From: Duganella sp.
GTDB lineage: Bacteria; Pseudomonadota; Gammaproteobacteria; Burkholderiales; Burkholderiaceae_D
Reading direction: 5' to 3'
NCBI GenBank assembly: GCA_026225475.1
Contig: JAMFSU010000031.1
Coordinates: forward strand, 1-64,000
Length of the DNA: 64,000 nucleotides
Both the position numbers and the translations under genes were made by a program. This document shows positions 53,270 to 61,956 of the stretch, in pieces. The notes below the pieces were generated by a model, which worked only from the letters and a program-made list of their open reading frames with translations, did not search any database and had not been told where the DNA came from. Position 1 is the first letter of the stretch, and the number at the start of each line of letters is the position of its first letter.

Positions 53270-54283
53270 ATGACAACCCTATCCGAAGTGGCCCGTTTGG
53301 CTGGCGTTACCTCCGCCACCGTATCGAATGTTTTACGCCAACGCGGCAAGGTTGGCGAACCGACCCGTCTGCGCGTGCTGGCGGCGGTCGAGCAACTCGG
53401 TTATCGGCCCCACCTGACCGCGCGCGCACTGGCCGAAGGACGCGCGCCGACCCTGGCACTCATGGTCTCCAGCATTGCCAATCCGTTTTATCCTGAATTT
53501 GCGCTGGCGGCCGAACGTGCCGCGCGTGCGCATGGACGCTTCCTGATCGTCTGCAACACCAATGACGACCCCGCCACCGGCCGCGCCTACCTGGACCAGA
53601 TCGCCGGCACCTTGTCTGACGGAGTCCTGATCATGAATGCCAATCTGTCCATCGAAGACTTGAAAAAAACCGAACAGCGTGGTGCGCCGGTGGTGCTGTG
53701 CATGTGGGAAAAACCCGATGCACCGCCAGAGCTGCCCTGCATTGCCGTCGATTTCCATGAAGCCGGCGCGATTGCCGCCCGCCACCTGATGGCACTCGGC
53801 CATCGCCAGATTGGCGCCGTGGTCGGCAGCAAGAAGGACGGTATCCACGCGCCACGCTACCAAGGCTATCTTGCGGCGCGTACCGATGCAGGCCAAAAGC
53901 ACCCACATTACTGCACCCGTTTCGTCGACGACACTGTTGAGGCTGGCTACGATGGCACCATGGCGCTGCTCAAGGCCTATCCGCAACTGACCGCCATTTT
54001 CGCCAGCAATGACTTGCCGGCATTGGGCGCCATGAATGCCATTGCCGACCTCGGCTTGCAAGTACCACAGGACGTTTCCGTGATCGGCATCACCGACATC
54101 CAATGGGCACGCCTGTCGCGCCCGGCGCTGACCACCGTCGCCGTGCCCACCGCCAGCGCAGCAGAAATGTCGATCGAACTATTGCTGTCCTTGATCCATC
54201 GCAGCAGCCCCACACCGACCATGCGCGTCACCGCCAACCCGCAGCTGGTACAACGCGCCTCGACCGCACCGGTCAAGACTTGA
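53270..54283 (+). CDS. LacI-family repressor of the galactoside operon
   Basis: The 337-aa regulator has the LacI helix-turn-helix (TLSEVARLAGVTSATVSNVL), the hinge RPHLTARALAEGR, and the periplasmic-binding-protein-like effector domain (LALMVSSIANPFYPEFALA, GAIAARHLMALGHRQIGAV, ISVIGITDIQWARLSRP-like segment). It most likely binds TTAAGCGCTTAA in the shared intergenic region and releases it when the imported sugar or a cleavage product binds. The two-component genes follow on the same strand after about 100 bp but look unrelated. Confidence 0.93.
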   Translation: MTTLSEVARLAGVTSATVSNVLRQRGKVGEPTRLRVLAAVEQLGYRPHLTARALAEGRAPTLALMVSSIANPFYPEFALAAERAARAHGRFLIVCNTNDDPATGRAYLDQIAGTLSDGVLIMNANLSIEDLKKTEQRGAPVVLCMWEKPDAPPELPCIAVDFHEAGAIAARHLMALGHRQIGAVVGSKKDGIHAPRYQGYLAARTDAGQKHPHYCTRFVDDTVEAGYDGTMALLKAYPQLTAIFASNDLPALGAMNAIADLGLQVPQDVSVIGITDIQWARLSRPALTTVAVPTASAAEMSIELLLSLIHRSSPTPTMRVTANPQLVQRASTAPVKT

Positions 54284-54390
54284 GCCGCCCATCCGCGAAC
54301 GCAAACGGCGCCTGCTTGTAGCACAAATGCACTACAGTGGTTCTACCGGTGCCCGCGTACAATGCAACATTCGACTCCACGCCTACCTTT

Positions 54391-55098
54391 GTGCCAGCCA
54401 TCCACGTCGCCATTGTTGAAGATGACCCAGACTTCCGAAACGCCTTGCGTACGGTCGTGACGGCAACCGCTGATATGCAAGTGGCAGACGTCGCCACCAC
54501 GCGGGCCGAAGGACTTGCCATGCTGCAAGGCCCGCCGGCGGATGTCCTGCTGGTCGATCTGGGCTTGCCGGATGGCTCTGGCATTGATGTGATTCAGGCT
54601 GCGGTGGCACTCTGGCCTAGTTGCAACATCATGGTCAGTACCAACTTCGGCGATGAGACGCATGTGATGCGCTCAATAGAAGCCGGTGCCGCCGGTTATC
54701 TGCTCAAAGACAGCTCGCCGGCCAAAATGCTGGATGAAATCCGCAGTCTGGCCAGCGGTGGCAGTCCTATCAGTCCCATCATCGCGCGCCAGGTATTGGC
54801 ACGTTTTCGCACCATCCGAACTGACAACGGTGATAACCCAGCGCCGCCGCAAGCCACGACAAACGCGAACGGGCCGGCAGCCGCAACTTCGGCTGCCCCA
54901 ACGCCATTGTCAGCACGAGAAAAGGAAGTGCTGGATTACATCACCAAAGGTTTCAATACCGGCGAGATCGCAGCCCTGATGGACTTGTCGCACTTCACGG
55001 TGCGTACCTTTGTGCGGCGTATTTACAGCAAACTGAAAGTGACTTCAAAAACCGAAGCGATCTATGAAGCCAGAACCCTTGGTTTGCTGCCCGATTGA
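54391..55098 (+). CDS. NarL/FixJ-type response regulator
   Basis: The 235-aa product has a receiver domain (acidic pair in VAIVEDDPDF, phospho-acceptor Asp in VLLVDLGLPDGSG, lysine in YLLKDSS). An Ala/Pro/Asn-rich linker spans about 145-170, and a LuxR helix-turn-helix follows (LSAREKEVLDYITKGFNTGEIA, LSHFTVRTFVRRIYSKL). It is the natural partner of the kinase that follows after 25 bp. The start is uncertain: the GTG at 54391 places the receiver at the usual distance, while a GTG at 54337 adds 18 residues; neither has a good ribosome site. Confidence 0.9.
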   Translation: MPAIHVAIVEDDPDFRNALRTVVTATADMQVADVATTRAEGLAMLQGPPADVLLVDLGLPDGSGIDVIQAAVALWPSCNIMVSTNFGDETHVMRSIEAGAAGYLLKDSSPAKMLDEIRSLASGGSPISPIIARQVLARFRTIRTDNGDNPAPPQATTNANGPAAATSAAPTPLSAREKEVLDYITKGFNTGEIAALMDLSHFTVRTFVRRIYSKLKVTSKTEAIYEARTLGLLPD

Positions 55099-55123
55099 GT
55101 CCCCCGCCAGCCATGATATTCGT

Positions 55124-57046
55124 ATGAAAAACCGATCGGCAAACCTACTCTCGGTGCTGCTTCTACTCGCTTCGGTCGCGCTGCTGATCGCTGTCGGCGC
55201 CTGGTATCTGCAGAACGACAATGCGGCAGAGAAAACCAGCCTGCATCTGACCCAGGCCGATTGGCAAGAGCGCGACAGTGCCGCTTTCGTCGCGCCGCCG
55301 GCCAGCGTTGCCAGTACTTCTCTGTCTTCGTACTGGCAACACAGCACATTGCCAGGCAGCTTGACGCCGACACCACCACTTCAAGACAAGACAAGTGCCA
55401 GCGTACGCACCACCTGGGTGAAATTGTCCATGGCGGGTAAAACATTACCCGCAGGCCCGTTGGTGCTCTATGGCATCCGCATCAAGACCGATGGCACCGT
55501 GGCGGTGTATGCCAACGGCCATCTGGTGCATCGCCTGCAAGCCCAAGGTCAGTTGTGGAGCAGCCTGTTTACGCCCTTATGGGTGGTACTGGATCAACAG
55601 GACACTGCGGAACCATTGCAGGAAATTATGATTCGTGTCGAGCACGCCGCCAACACACCAGTGGCGCTGTCGTCGTTATGGATCGGCACGCCGGAAGCCT
55701 TGCGCGGCCGCTACTACCTGCGCCAGTGGCTACAACGGGAACTGCCGGCCACACTCAATGCAGCGTTCCTGGTGGTTGGCATCTTTGCCTTGTGCGTCTG
55801 GTTGCGCCGGCGGCAAGAGACGCGCTACCTGCTGTTTTTCAATCTGGCGGCGATTTCCTTTGTCGGCCATCTGCATTACTACGTCAGCCTGCCGATCCTC
55901 AGCGGCTGGTTCGCCTGGCTCACGGCAAATGCCTTGTTCTGGCTGCTGATGGTGATCCATCTTTTTCTTTGCCAGTTACATGGCCGTCGCCTGTTCTGGT
56001 TGACGCGCGCAATCATTGGCATCACCCTCGTTTCCAGTATCCTGTCGTCGCCAATCATTGATGTCCTGCCGGTATTTCCGAGCACCTCGCTCTGGGTGCC
56101 GTTGATGTATGCCATTGCAGTGCTGATGGGATTGCTGGTCTGCATCGTCGGTGGCATCAGCGCCCGGCACCGTTCGCGCGATGGCGTGCTGCTTGCTGCC
56201 GGTGTTGGAGTGGCGACGCTCATGGGGATGTCCGACTGGCTGCTGCACAACAACATCATCAGTCCTGAAGGCTGGTTTCTGGGTGCGTACACCAACGCCA
56301 TTACCTTCTTCATGTTTGGCACTTTGATGTACCGGCGCTACCTGCATGCCATTGCCGAAGTCGAGCAAGTCAATGCCAGCCTGGCACAACGCCTGCTCGC
56401 CCGTGAGGTGGAACTGGAACTGAGCCATCAACAACTGCGTGCCGCAGCCCAGCGCCAAACCATCAGCGACGAACGCCAGCGCCTGATGCAAGATATGCAT
56501 GATGGCCTGGGCTCTTCGCTCATCAGCGCCATCCGCTCGGTAGAACTTGGTGGCGTAAGCGAATCCAAGGTATCGCAGATTTTGAAAGATTGCCTCGACG
56601 ATTTGAAGCTGACCATTGATTCCATGGAACCGGTGGAAGCCGACCTGCTACTGCTACTGGCCACGCTGCGTTTTCGCCTGGAGCCGCGCCTGGAAGGCAG
56701 CGCTATCCAGCTGCGGTGGGAAGTGCAGGAACTACCGACGCTGCCCTGGCTGGAGCCGTCGAGCGCACTGCATATCTTACGCATCGTGCAGGAAAGCATT
56801 GCCAATATCCTGCGCCATACACGCGCCGACCAGATCCGCGTGCATACCTCGCACGTCAGCGATGGCGTCACTGTCACCATCGACGACAATGGTCAGGGTT
56901 TCGATGTCGAGCAGGTCATGCGCAATCCTGCCGGACGCGGCTTGCACAACCAGCAGCGGCGCGCACAAGCCATCGATGGCAGGGTTGACTGGCAGTCAAC
57001 GTCCAGCGGGACCCGATTTACACTCTGGTTGCCGTTGCAGCGTTAG
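55124..57046 (+). CDS. 7TMR-DISM sensor histidine kinase (NarL type)
   Basis: The 640-aa kinase has an N-terminal membrane anchor (LLSVLLLLASVALLIAVGAW), a periplasmic 7TMR-DISM-like beta domain to about 205, seven membrane helices to about 400, a coiled coil, HisKA_3 with the phospho-acceptor in QRLMQDMHDGLGSSL, and HATPase_c (VTIDDNGQGF). It should phosphorylate the response regulator just upstream. From the coiled coil onward it is close to the orphan kinase at 23181-25112, including the run KLTIDSMEPVEADLLLLLAT, whereas sensor domains differ. The ATG at 55124 avoids overlap with the regulator gene. Confidence 0.93.
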   Translation: MKNRSANLLSVLLLLASVALLIAVGAWYLQNDNAAEKTSLHLTQADWQERDSAAFVAPPASVASTSLSSYWQHSTLPGSLTPTPPLQDKTSASVRTTWVKLSMAGKTLPAGPLVLYGIRIKTDGTVAVYANGHLVHRLQAQGQLWSSLFTPLWVVLDQQDTAEPLQEIMIRVEHAANTPVALSSLWIGTPEALRGRYYLRQWLQRELPATLNAAFLVVGIFALCVWLRRRQETRYLLFFNLAAISFVGHLHYYVSLPILSGWFAWLTANALFWLLMVIHLFLCQLHGRRLFWLTRAIIGITLVSSILSSPIIDVLPVFPSTSLWVPLMYAIAVLMGLLVCIVGGISARHRSRDGVLLAAGVGVATLMGMSDWLLHNNIISPEGWFLGAYTNAITFFMFGTLMYRRYLHAIAEVEQVNASLAQRLLAREVELELSHQQLRAAAQRQTISDERQRLMQDMHDGLGSSLISAIRSVELGGVSESKVSQILKDCLDDLKLTIDSMEPVEADLLLLLATLRFRLEPRLEGSAIQLRWEVQELPTLPWLEPSSALHILRIVQESIANILRHTRADQIRVHTSHVSDGVTVTIDDNGQGFDVEQVMRNPAGRGLHNQQRRAQAIDGRVDWQSTSSGTRFTLWLPLQR

Positions 57047-57275
57047 GTCAGCAATTGTGAGTAATGGTTCTGCTGACGCCAGCACTGAAATAAATGGCGA
57101 GCCGACATAACGCGTCTATTTAATTCACGGCATCGTGGCGAAGTGCGGCGAAGCGAACATATCATCGTGACCTGCGAAGGCGTCACCAAACGGCTCGGCA
57201 CCTTGGCAACACAGCCATATTCGATGGGCAAGCGCGGCACCATTCGCCGAATCTACGCAACCAAGCCCCAGCCCT

Positions 57276-58160
57276 CTAATCTGCCAAGGCCGCCACCAGA
57301 TAATCAATCAAAACCCGCACCCGCATTGGCACCCGACGCCCGGCCGGATACACCAGATTCATCGGCAAGCGCTCCGGCTGCAAGTCGTGCATCACCACCT
57401 GAACCCGACCTGCCGCAATCTCGTCGGCCAGCAGCCAATACGGCGCCTGGGCAATCCCAAGGCCGCATAACACCGCGGCACGCACCTGTTCGGCGTCACC
57501 CGTGAGCAACGAACCGTGCGCAACATAGGAAACCAGCTCTTTGCCCAGTTTGAGCCGCCACGGATAGCGTTCACGACCGCGCGCAAAGACGATGCAATCG
57601 TGCTGCTCCAGATCGGCAATGCGCACCGGCACACCGTTGGCGGCGAAATAATCCGGGCTGGCAGCAAGCACCAGTTCGGTATCGGCCAATCGCCTGACCG
57701 TCAGCGATGAATCCACCAGCGGTCCATGACGAATCGCCAGATCGATGCCGTCACCGACCAGATCAATATGCCGCTCCGACGCCGACAGTTCTACAATCAC
57801 ATCGGGGAACTGCCGAAAAAATGCCGGCAACAAGGGCGTCACCCACAGCCGTCCATAGGCCGGCGCAGTACTAAGCCTGACCACGCCGCGCGGTGACTGT
57901 TGGCGATCACCCACCGAAGATTCGAGCGCATCAACGTCATCAAGTAATTGTTTGGCCGAGGCGTAAAAGCGCTGTCCTGCTTCCGTAATCGTGACCTGGC
58001 GTGAAGTGCGCAACACCAACTGTGCGCCGAGATGCCGTTCCAGCGCCACGATCTGCTTGCTCACCGCAGGCTGCCCGATCCCCTCCTCGCGCCCTACCGC
58101 CGAAAAACTGCCGCACTCCACCAACCGCACAAACAAGCGTATTGCATCAAAACGATCCAT
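57276..58160 (-). CDS. LysR-family transcriptional regulator
   Basis: The 294-aa product has the LysR winged helix (MDRFDAIRLFVRLVECGSF, GQPAVSKQIVALERHLGAQL) and an effector domain of the CrgA/DmlR-like group (RGVVRLSTAPAYGRLWVTPL). It is divergent from a quinone-oxidoreductase-like gene, the same pairing as at 21131-23156, and probably controls it through ATTCCAAATTGGAAT at 58177-58191. Confidence 0.9.
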   Translation of the reverse strand: MDRFDAIRLFVRLVECGSFSAVGREEGIGQPAVSKQIVALERHLGAQLVLRTSRQVTITEAGQRFYASAKQLLDDVDALESSVGDRQQSPRGVVRLSTAPAYGRLWVTPLLPAFFRQFPDVIVELSASERHIDLVGDGIDLAIRHGPLVDSSLTVRRLADTELVLAASPDYFAANGVPVRIADLEQHDCIVFARGRERYPWRLKLGKELVSYVAHGSLLTGDAEQVRAAVLCGLGIAQAPYWLLADEIAAGRVQVVMHDLQPERLPMNLVYPAGRRVPMRVRVLIDYLVAALAD

Positions 58161-58176
58161 TCACACCTCAAGATTC

Positions 58177-58191
58177 ATTCCAAATTGGAAT
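58177..58191. promoter_or_regulatory. Palindrome, likely LysR operator
   Basis: ATTCCAAATTGGAAT is a near-perfect palindrome (arms ATTCC/GGAAT) with the T-N11-A form of LysR sites. It lies 16 bp before the LysR start and about 97 bp before the divergent oxidoreductase. Confidence 0.6.
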
Positions 58192-58287
58192 AAATGGTAT
58201 GCCGGCGACCGGCGTTTCGTCAATCGATGAACTTGCCTAAGCTACGGCCTGAGCACTCCCCAACCTGACACTCCAAGGAACTAAGCA

Positions 58288-59283
58288 ATGAAAGCACTTT
58301 GTGTGACACCAGAGCGCCAGCTTCAACTGCGCGACATCCCCCGACCTGAGACACCGATGCCTGGCCACGTGCTGGTCAACATGGACGCCTGCGCCATCAA
58401 CCACGGCGACAAAACTTTTCTCAAATTGCCGACCGCTGCAGGCAATGCGTTTTCACTGGGCCAGCATGAAGTCTGGGGCGCCTCGGGCGCAGGCACAGTG
58501 ATTGCCGTCGGCGCTGGCGTACCGGCCCACTATGTTGGCAAGCAGGTGGCGATTTATCGTTCGCTTGATCGCAGCCCGCACAGCATCGGTCTTTGGTGCG
58601 AAACAGCGCAAGTTCCCTACACTGCCTGCCTGATCCTGCCCGATCACGTGCATGCACGCGATTATTGCGGCGCATTGGTCAATGTCATTACCGCCTATGC
58701 CTTTCTCGAAGAAATCATCGAAGCTGGCCATCGCGGCGTCATCGTCACGGCAGGCAATTCGGCAACTGGCCATGCCATCGCAGCGCTGGCACGCCAGCGC
58801 AAACTGCCAGCAATTTTTCTGGTACGGGCCGAAGCCGAGCTCGCTGTGCTGCGCCTGGCCGGCGCCGAGCATGTCATCGTAACCAGCGAAGGCTTCACAG
58901 CACAGCTCGCCACCCTGGCCGAAGCGCTTGGCACGACCGCCATATTCGATGGCGTGGGCGGCGACTTGCCGGGACGTATTGCGCCCGCCCTGCCGATGAA
59001 TTCCAGCTTTTATTTATACGGCTTTCTGGCCGGTGCCGCGCCATTTTCCATTTCCTCTCTGCTGTTCATGATGAAGAACCTGCGCATGCAACGCTTCAGC
59101 AATTTCGAAAGTGACACAGTGAAGAAAAAAGACAAACTGGTCGCCGCGCTCAAGGCGCTGGAGGATGTCATCGACGATCCTGCGTTCAGAACCAAGATCG
59201 GCAAGCAGTTCCACTATGATCAGATCGAACTGGCCATGGCCTATGAATCGCAACAGGGAGGCAAAGCGATTCTGGTGGCATAG
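58288..59283 (+). CDS. Quinone oxidoreductase-like MDR protein
   Basis: The 331-aa protein has the medium-chain reductase layout: a GroES-like half (DACAINHGDKTFLKLP, EVWGASGAGTVIAVGAGV) and a Rossmann half with the modified loop VIVTAGNSATGHAIAALAR in place of GxGGVG. Zinc ligands are absent. The C-terminal SNFESDTVKKKDKLVAALKAL is unlike the copy at 22161-23156, so the two are distant paralogues. Substrate unknown. AAGGA precedes the ATG. It is divergent from its presumed LysR regulator. Confidence 0.87.
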   Translation: MKALCVTPERQLQLRDIPRPETPMPGHVLVNMDACAINHGDKTFLKLPTAAGNAFSLGQHEVWGASGAGTVIAVGAGVPAHYVGKQVAIYRSLDRSPHSIGLWCETAQVPYTACLILPDHVHARDYCGALVNVITAYAFLEEIIEAGHRGVIVTAGNSATGHAIAALARQRKLPAIFLVRAEAELAVLRLAGAEHVIVTSEGFTAQLATLAEALGTTAIFDGVGGDLPGRIAPALPMNSSFYLYGFLAGAAPFSISSLLFMMKNLRMQRFSNFESDTVKKKDKLVAALKALEDVIDDPAFRTKIGKQFHYDQIELAMAYESQQGGKAILVA

Positions 59284-59484
59284 CATCATCAGAATGTATC
59301 CCTGGAAATAGCGTTGCAGAATAACGAATTTCCTCCGTTTTACCGCAACGCTGTTCGCTGCGAACCAGCAACATTGCGATACACTTTCCGCGCTTTGCCT
59401 GACTCGCGGTAGTATCAACATCCAATCATGCGAGGCAGCGCTGAGGCATCATCCAAGCGTTGGCCCGGCACAAAAAGGAAAAAA

Positions 59485-60525
59485 ATGAAACTGACGCTCG
59501 TGGTCTTCGATGGCGTGCAGGCACTCGACGTGGCCGGCCCGTTAGATGTGTTCGCAGAAGCAAACCTGTTACTGCCCAAGAAAGATCATTACGTCACCAC
59601 GCTTGTCGGCGAACGTGGCGACAGCGTCGTCTGCTCCAGCGGAATTGCGTTCAAGGTCCATTGCGACTATGCCAGCTTTGATGACCAGAGCGATCTGCTG
59701 CTGGTCGCTGGTGGACCACGCCTGCCCACCTATCGCCCCGACCCTGCTTTTGTCGCCTGGTTGAATAAAGCCGCCCAGGCTGCCGGCAGGTTCGGCGCTG
59801 TTTGCAATGGCGTCTTTCTGCTGGGGCATGCCGGCCTGCTGGCCGGTCGGGAAGTGACGACCCATTGGGATCATGCGGCGCGGCTGGCAACGCAGTTTCC
59901 TGATCTCAATGTGCGCCCCGACAAAATCTTCGTGCGCGATGGCAATCTGTTTACCTGTGGCGGCGTCACTGCGGGCATCGATCTATGCCTGGCGTTGGTG
60001 GCCGAAGATTGGGGCCACGAACTGGCGATCAAGGTAGCCAAGCGCTTGATCGTCTACATCCGTCGCGATGGTGGCCAATCGCAATACAGCCCCTATCTGG
60101 CAGTCGGCCCCAAAGAAGACTCACTGATCGCCAAGGTACTGAAATACGTCACCGATCACATCAGCGAAGCCTTGACCATCGAGGATATTGCCGACGCCGT
60201 CGGTGTCAGCCGGCGCACCTTTTCACGTGCCTTTGCCAAGCATGCCCATGTGACACCATCGATTTTTGTCGAACAGGTACGCATCGACTTTGCCCGCAAA
60301 CTGTTGGAAGAAACCGACGTCCCACTAAAAACCGTGGCCTTCCGTTGCGGCTTCACCAATGCGACTCAGATGCGGATGATTTTCTCAAGACTGTTAAATA
60401 CCACCCCCAAGCGCTACCGAGACGGTTTTCGGGCTGAAGACAACGCTGCCGCAGCACCAAGTAGCGACCAAGCCTTGTTCCAGCCCCAACCAAAACAGTC
60501 CCGCACGACACCACCATCAGCTTGA
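59485..60525 (+). CDS. GlxA-type AraC-family regulator
   Basis: The 346-aa protein joins an N-terminal DJ-1/PfpI-like domain (LTLVVFDGVQALDVAGPLDVF, nucleophile-elbow cysteine in GAVCNGVFLLGHAGLL) to a C-terminal AraC DNA-binding domain. That domain has two helix-turn-helix units: LTIEDIADAVGVSRRTFSRAF, and VPLKTVAFRCGFTNATQMRMIF. GlxA-type regulators sense amines, arginine or related metabolites. AAGGA six bases before the ATG at 59485 fixes the start over the frame opening at 59428. The tail after residue 305 is a disordered Ala/Pro/Gln extension. Confidence 0.9.
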   Translation: MKLTLVVFDGVQALDVAGPLDVFAEANLLLPKKDHYVTTLVGERGDSVVCSSGIAFKVHCDYASFDDQSDLLLVAGGPRLPTYRPDPAFVAWLNKAAQAAGRFGAVCNGVFLLGHAGLLAGREVTTHWDHAARLATQFPDLNVRPDKIFVRDGNLFTCGGVTAGIDLCLALVAEDWGHELAIKVAKRLIVYIRRDGGQSQYSPYLAVGPKEDSLIAKVLKYVTDHISEALTIEDIADAVGVSRRTFSRAFAKHAHVTPSIFVEQVRIDFARKLLEETDVPLKTVAFRCGFTNATQMRMIFSRLLNTTPKRYRDGFRAEDNAAAAPSSDQALFQPQPKQSRTTPPSA

Positions 60526-60535
60526 TCTCCTGCGA

Positions 60536-61525
60536 TCAGACGGTCAACAATCGGCCCGTCATCAAACCATGCACGGTGCGCCAGGCCAACACCACAATGG
60601 CAGCAGTGAGTAGAAACAGCAGCAGCCCGGCGATCAACGCCAACACGGTGCCACCGATCGCATCGGCGTACATCAGTCCCGCATTGGTCAACGCCGCCAG
60701 CGGAAAGCCAATTGCCCACCAAGAGGGTGAAAACGGCGCCGGTTTCACCACCAGCCGATAGCTAATGACTAAGAACAAGAACAGCCCAAAATAAAACAAC
60801 AGCGCCGCAAACATATCCAGCTTGTGCACCAGATTGACATACGCAATAAAGGCCACCGGAAACGGCGCCATCAAAATCATTTGCGAAGGCCGCATGGCAA
60901 CAGCCAGTGGCTCCTGATGAATCAGCCGGGAAAAAATCAGGATAAAAAACACAATCGCGCTCACGCTCCCAATGGCTGCCGCCAGCAAATTCACCTGGGT
61001 CGCCCAATCGCTCGTGAACGCGCCGCCAGTGACCACAATATCGAGACTGCCGACGCCACCAATAAGCCAGGCGGGCGCAGCATTGGCAGGTGCCAGATTG
61101 CCATTGAACAGGCGCGAAATCATGATCGTGCTCAGCGCCAGGGTAAGCACGACACCGATGGCCCAGACAATCAACTGGGCCGCACTGCTGTAGCTGGCGA
61201 GGACACTGGAGAGCAGCAAAATACTGATGCCGACCGTACCAAAAAAACTGCCGGCCACCGGATGTGAAAATTCCTGCTTGACCACATCAGGGTAATGCCG
61301 CAGCTTGCCCAGATAAGAGAAAGACAGGATGACAAACACCGCCAGCGCAATTACCCCGATCGCGCTCGACACCGCAGCGTTGGCACCAAAGCTCTTGCTA
61401 GCCAGACGCCAGGCCAGCGCGAGCCCGGCGATGCTCATCACAGCGCCGAACAGACTAACTGGCAAATACCGAATAGAGGGCCGCACGCGCGCACTCATCG
61501 CGTGGTTTGAATGAACAGATTCCAT
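60536..61525 (-). CDS. SLAC1/TehA-type anion channel or transporter
   Basis: The 329-aa membrane protein has ten predicted helices and the tellurite-resistance/dicarboxylate transporter (TDT; SLAC1-like) pattern: RYLPVSLFGAVMSIAGLALAW, KQEFSHPVAGSFFGTVGIS, SLDIVVTGG, FPVAFIAYVNLV, WWAIGFPLAALTNAGLMYA. Relatives are TehA and plant SLAC1 anion channels. The substrate cannot be told. GGAG six bases before the ATG at 61525 sets the start. It converges with the GlxA-type regulator, 10 bp apart. Confidence 0.88.
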   Translation of the reverse strand: MESVHSNHAMSARVRPSIRYLPVSLFGAVMSIAGLALAWRLASKSFGANAAVSSAIGVIALAVFVILSFSYLGKLRHYPDVVKQEFSHPVAGSFFGTVGISILLLSSVLASYSSAAQLIVWAIGVVLTLALSTIMISRLFNGNLAPANAAPAWLIGGVGSLDIVVTGGAFTSDWATQVNLLAAAIGSVSAIVFFILIFSRLIHQEPLAVAMRPSQMILMAPFPVAFIAYVNLVHKLDMFAALLFYFGLFLFLVISYRLVVKPAPFSPSWWAIGFPLAALTNAGLMYADAIGGTVLALIAGLLLFLLTAAIVVLAWRTVHGLMTGRLLTV

Positions 61526-61842
61526 GAAAACTCCGGGGTCAAATACCGCTTGTGGTTGGAGCTTTCGATTGTGCCCGAGCCAACTACACTTGAGAGACCG
61601 CCTTGCCTGGCATGGCTCAAAAGCGCTGTGACTTGTCCCCAAAACCACCAAGGCAAACAACGACGGCATCTGCCTTCGTCATTTCCGCAACGCCGCTGCA
61701 TGCCCGGAGAAAACAGGAAACTGCGGCAAGCATAGCCGCTGCGCGTTCAATCACCGCTATCTGATCCGGCATATGCGAGGGCCGTCAAGTTGCTGCTCGG
61801 ACAGCATGTTGCACGGCAGCGATTTGCGCGTGCTGGCGGTCT
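61526..61842. other. Interval between the transporter and the small membrane ORF
   Basis: About 317 bp before the small ORF hold the SLAC1-like gene's ribosome site and presumably its promoter. No supported gene or repeat is seen. Confidence 0.4.
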
Positions 61843-61953
61843 GTGACCACCCACAAGGAAAGTTATCGCGACATTGTCGTGGTGGGCATCGTCGGCTCCA
61901 TTGCAGCGCTGATTGTCGTGATCGTGCTAGGCAGCATGCTCGGTTCGTTTTAA
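61843..61953 (+). CDS. Possible 36-aa single-span membrane protein
   Basis: A GTG-started frame encodes 36 residues: a short polar head (VTTHKESYRD), then an uninterrupted hydrophobic helix (IVVVGIVGSIAALIVVIVLG) and MLGSF. The composition is strikingly that of a small inner-membrane protein. The ribosome site (GGCGGT) is weak and no family is recognised, so it may be chance. It ends three bases from the stop of the convergent monooxygenase gene. Confidence 0.4.
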   Translation: MTTHKESYRDIVVVGIVGSIAALIVVIVLGSMLGSF

Positions 61954-61956
61954 GCC

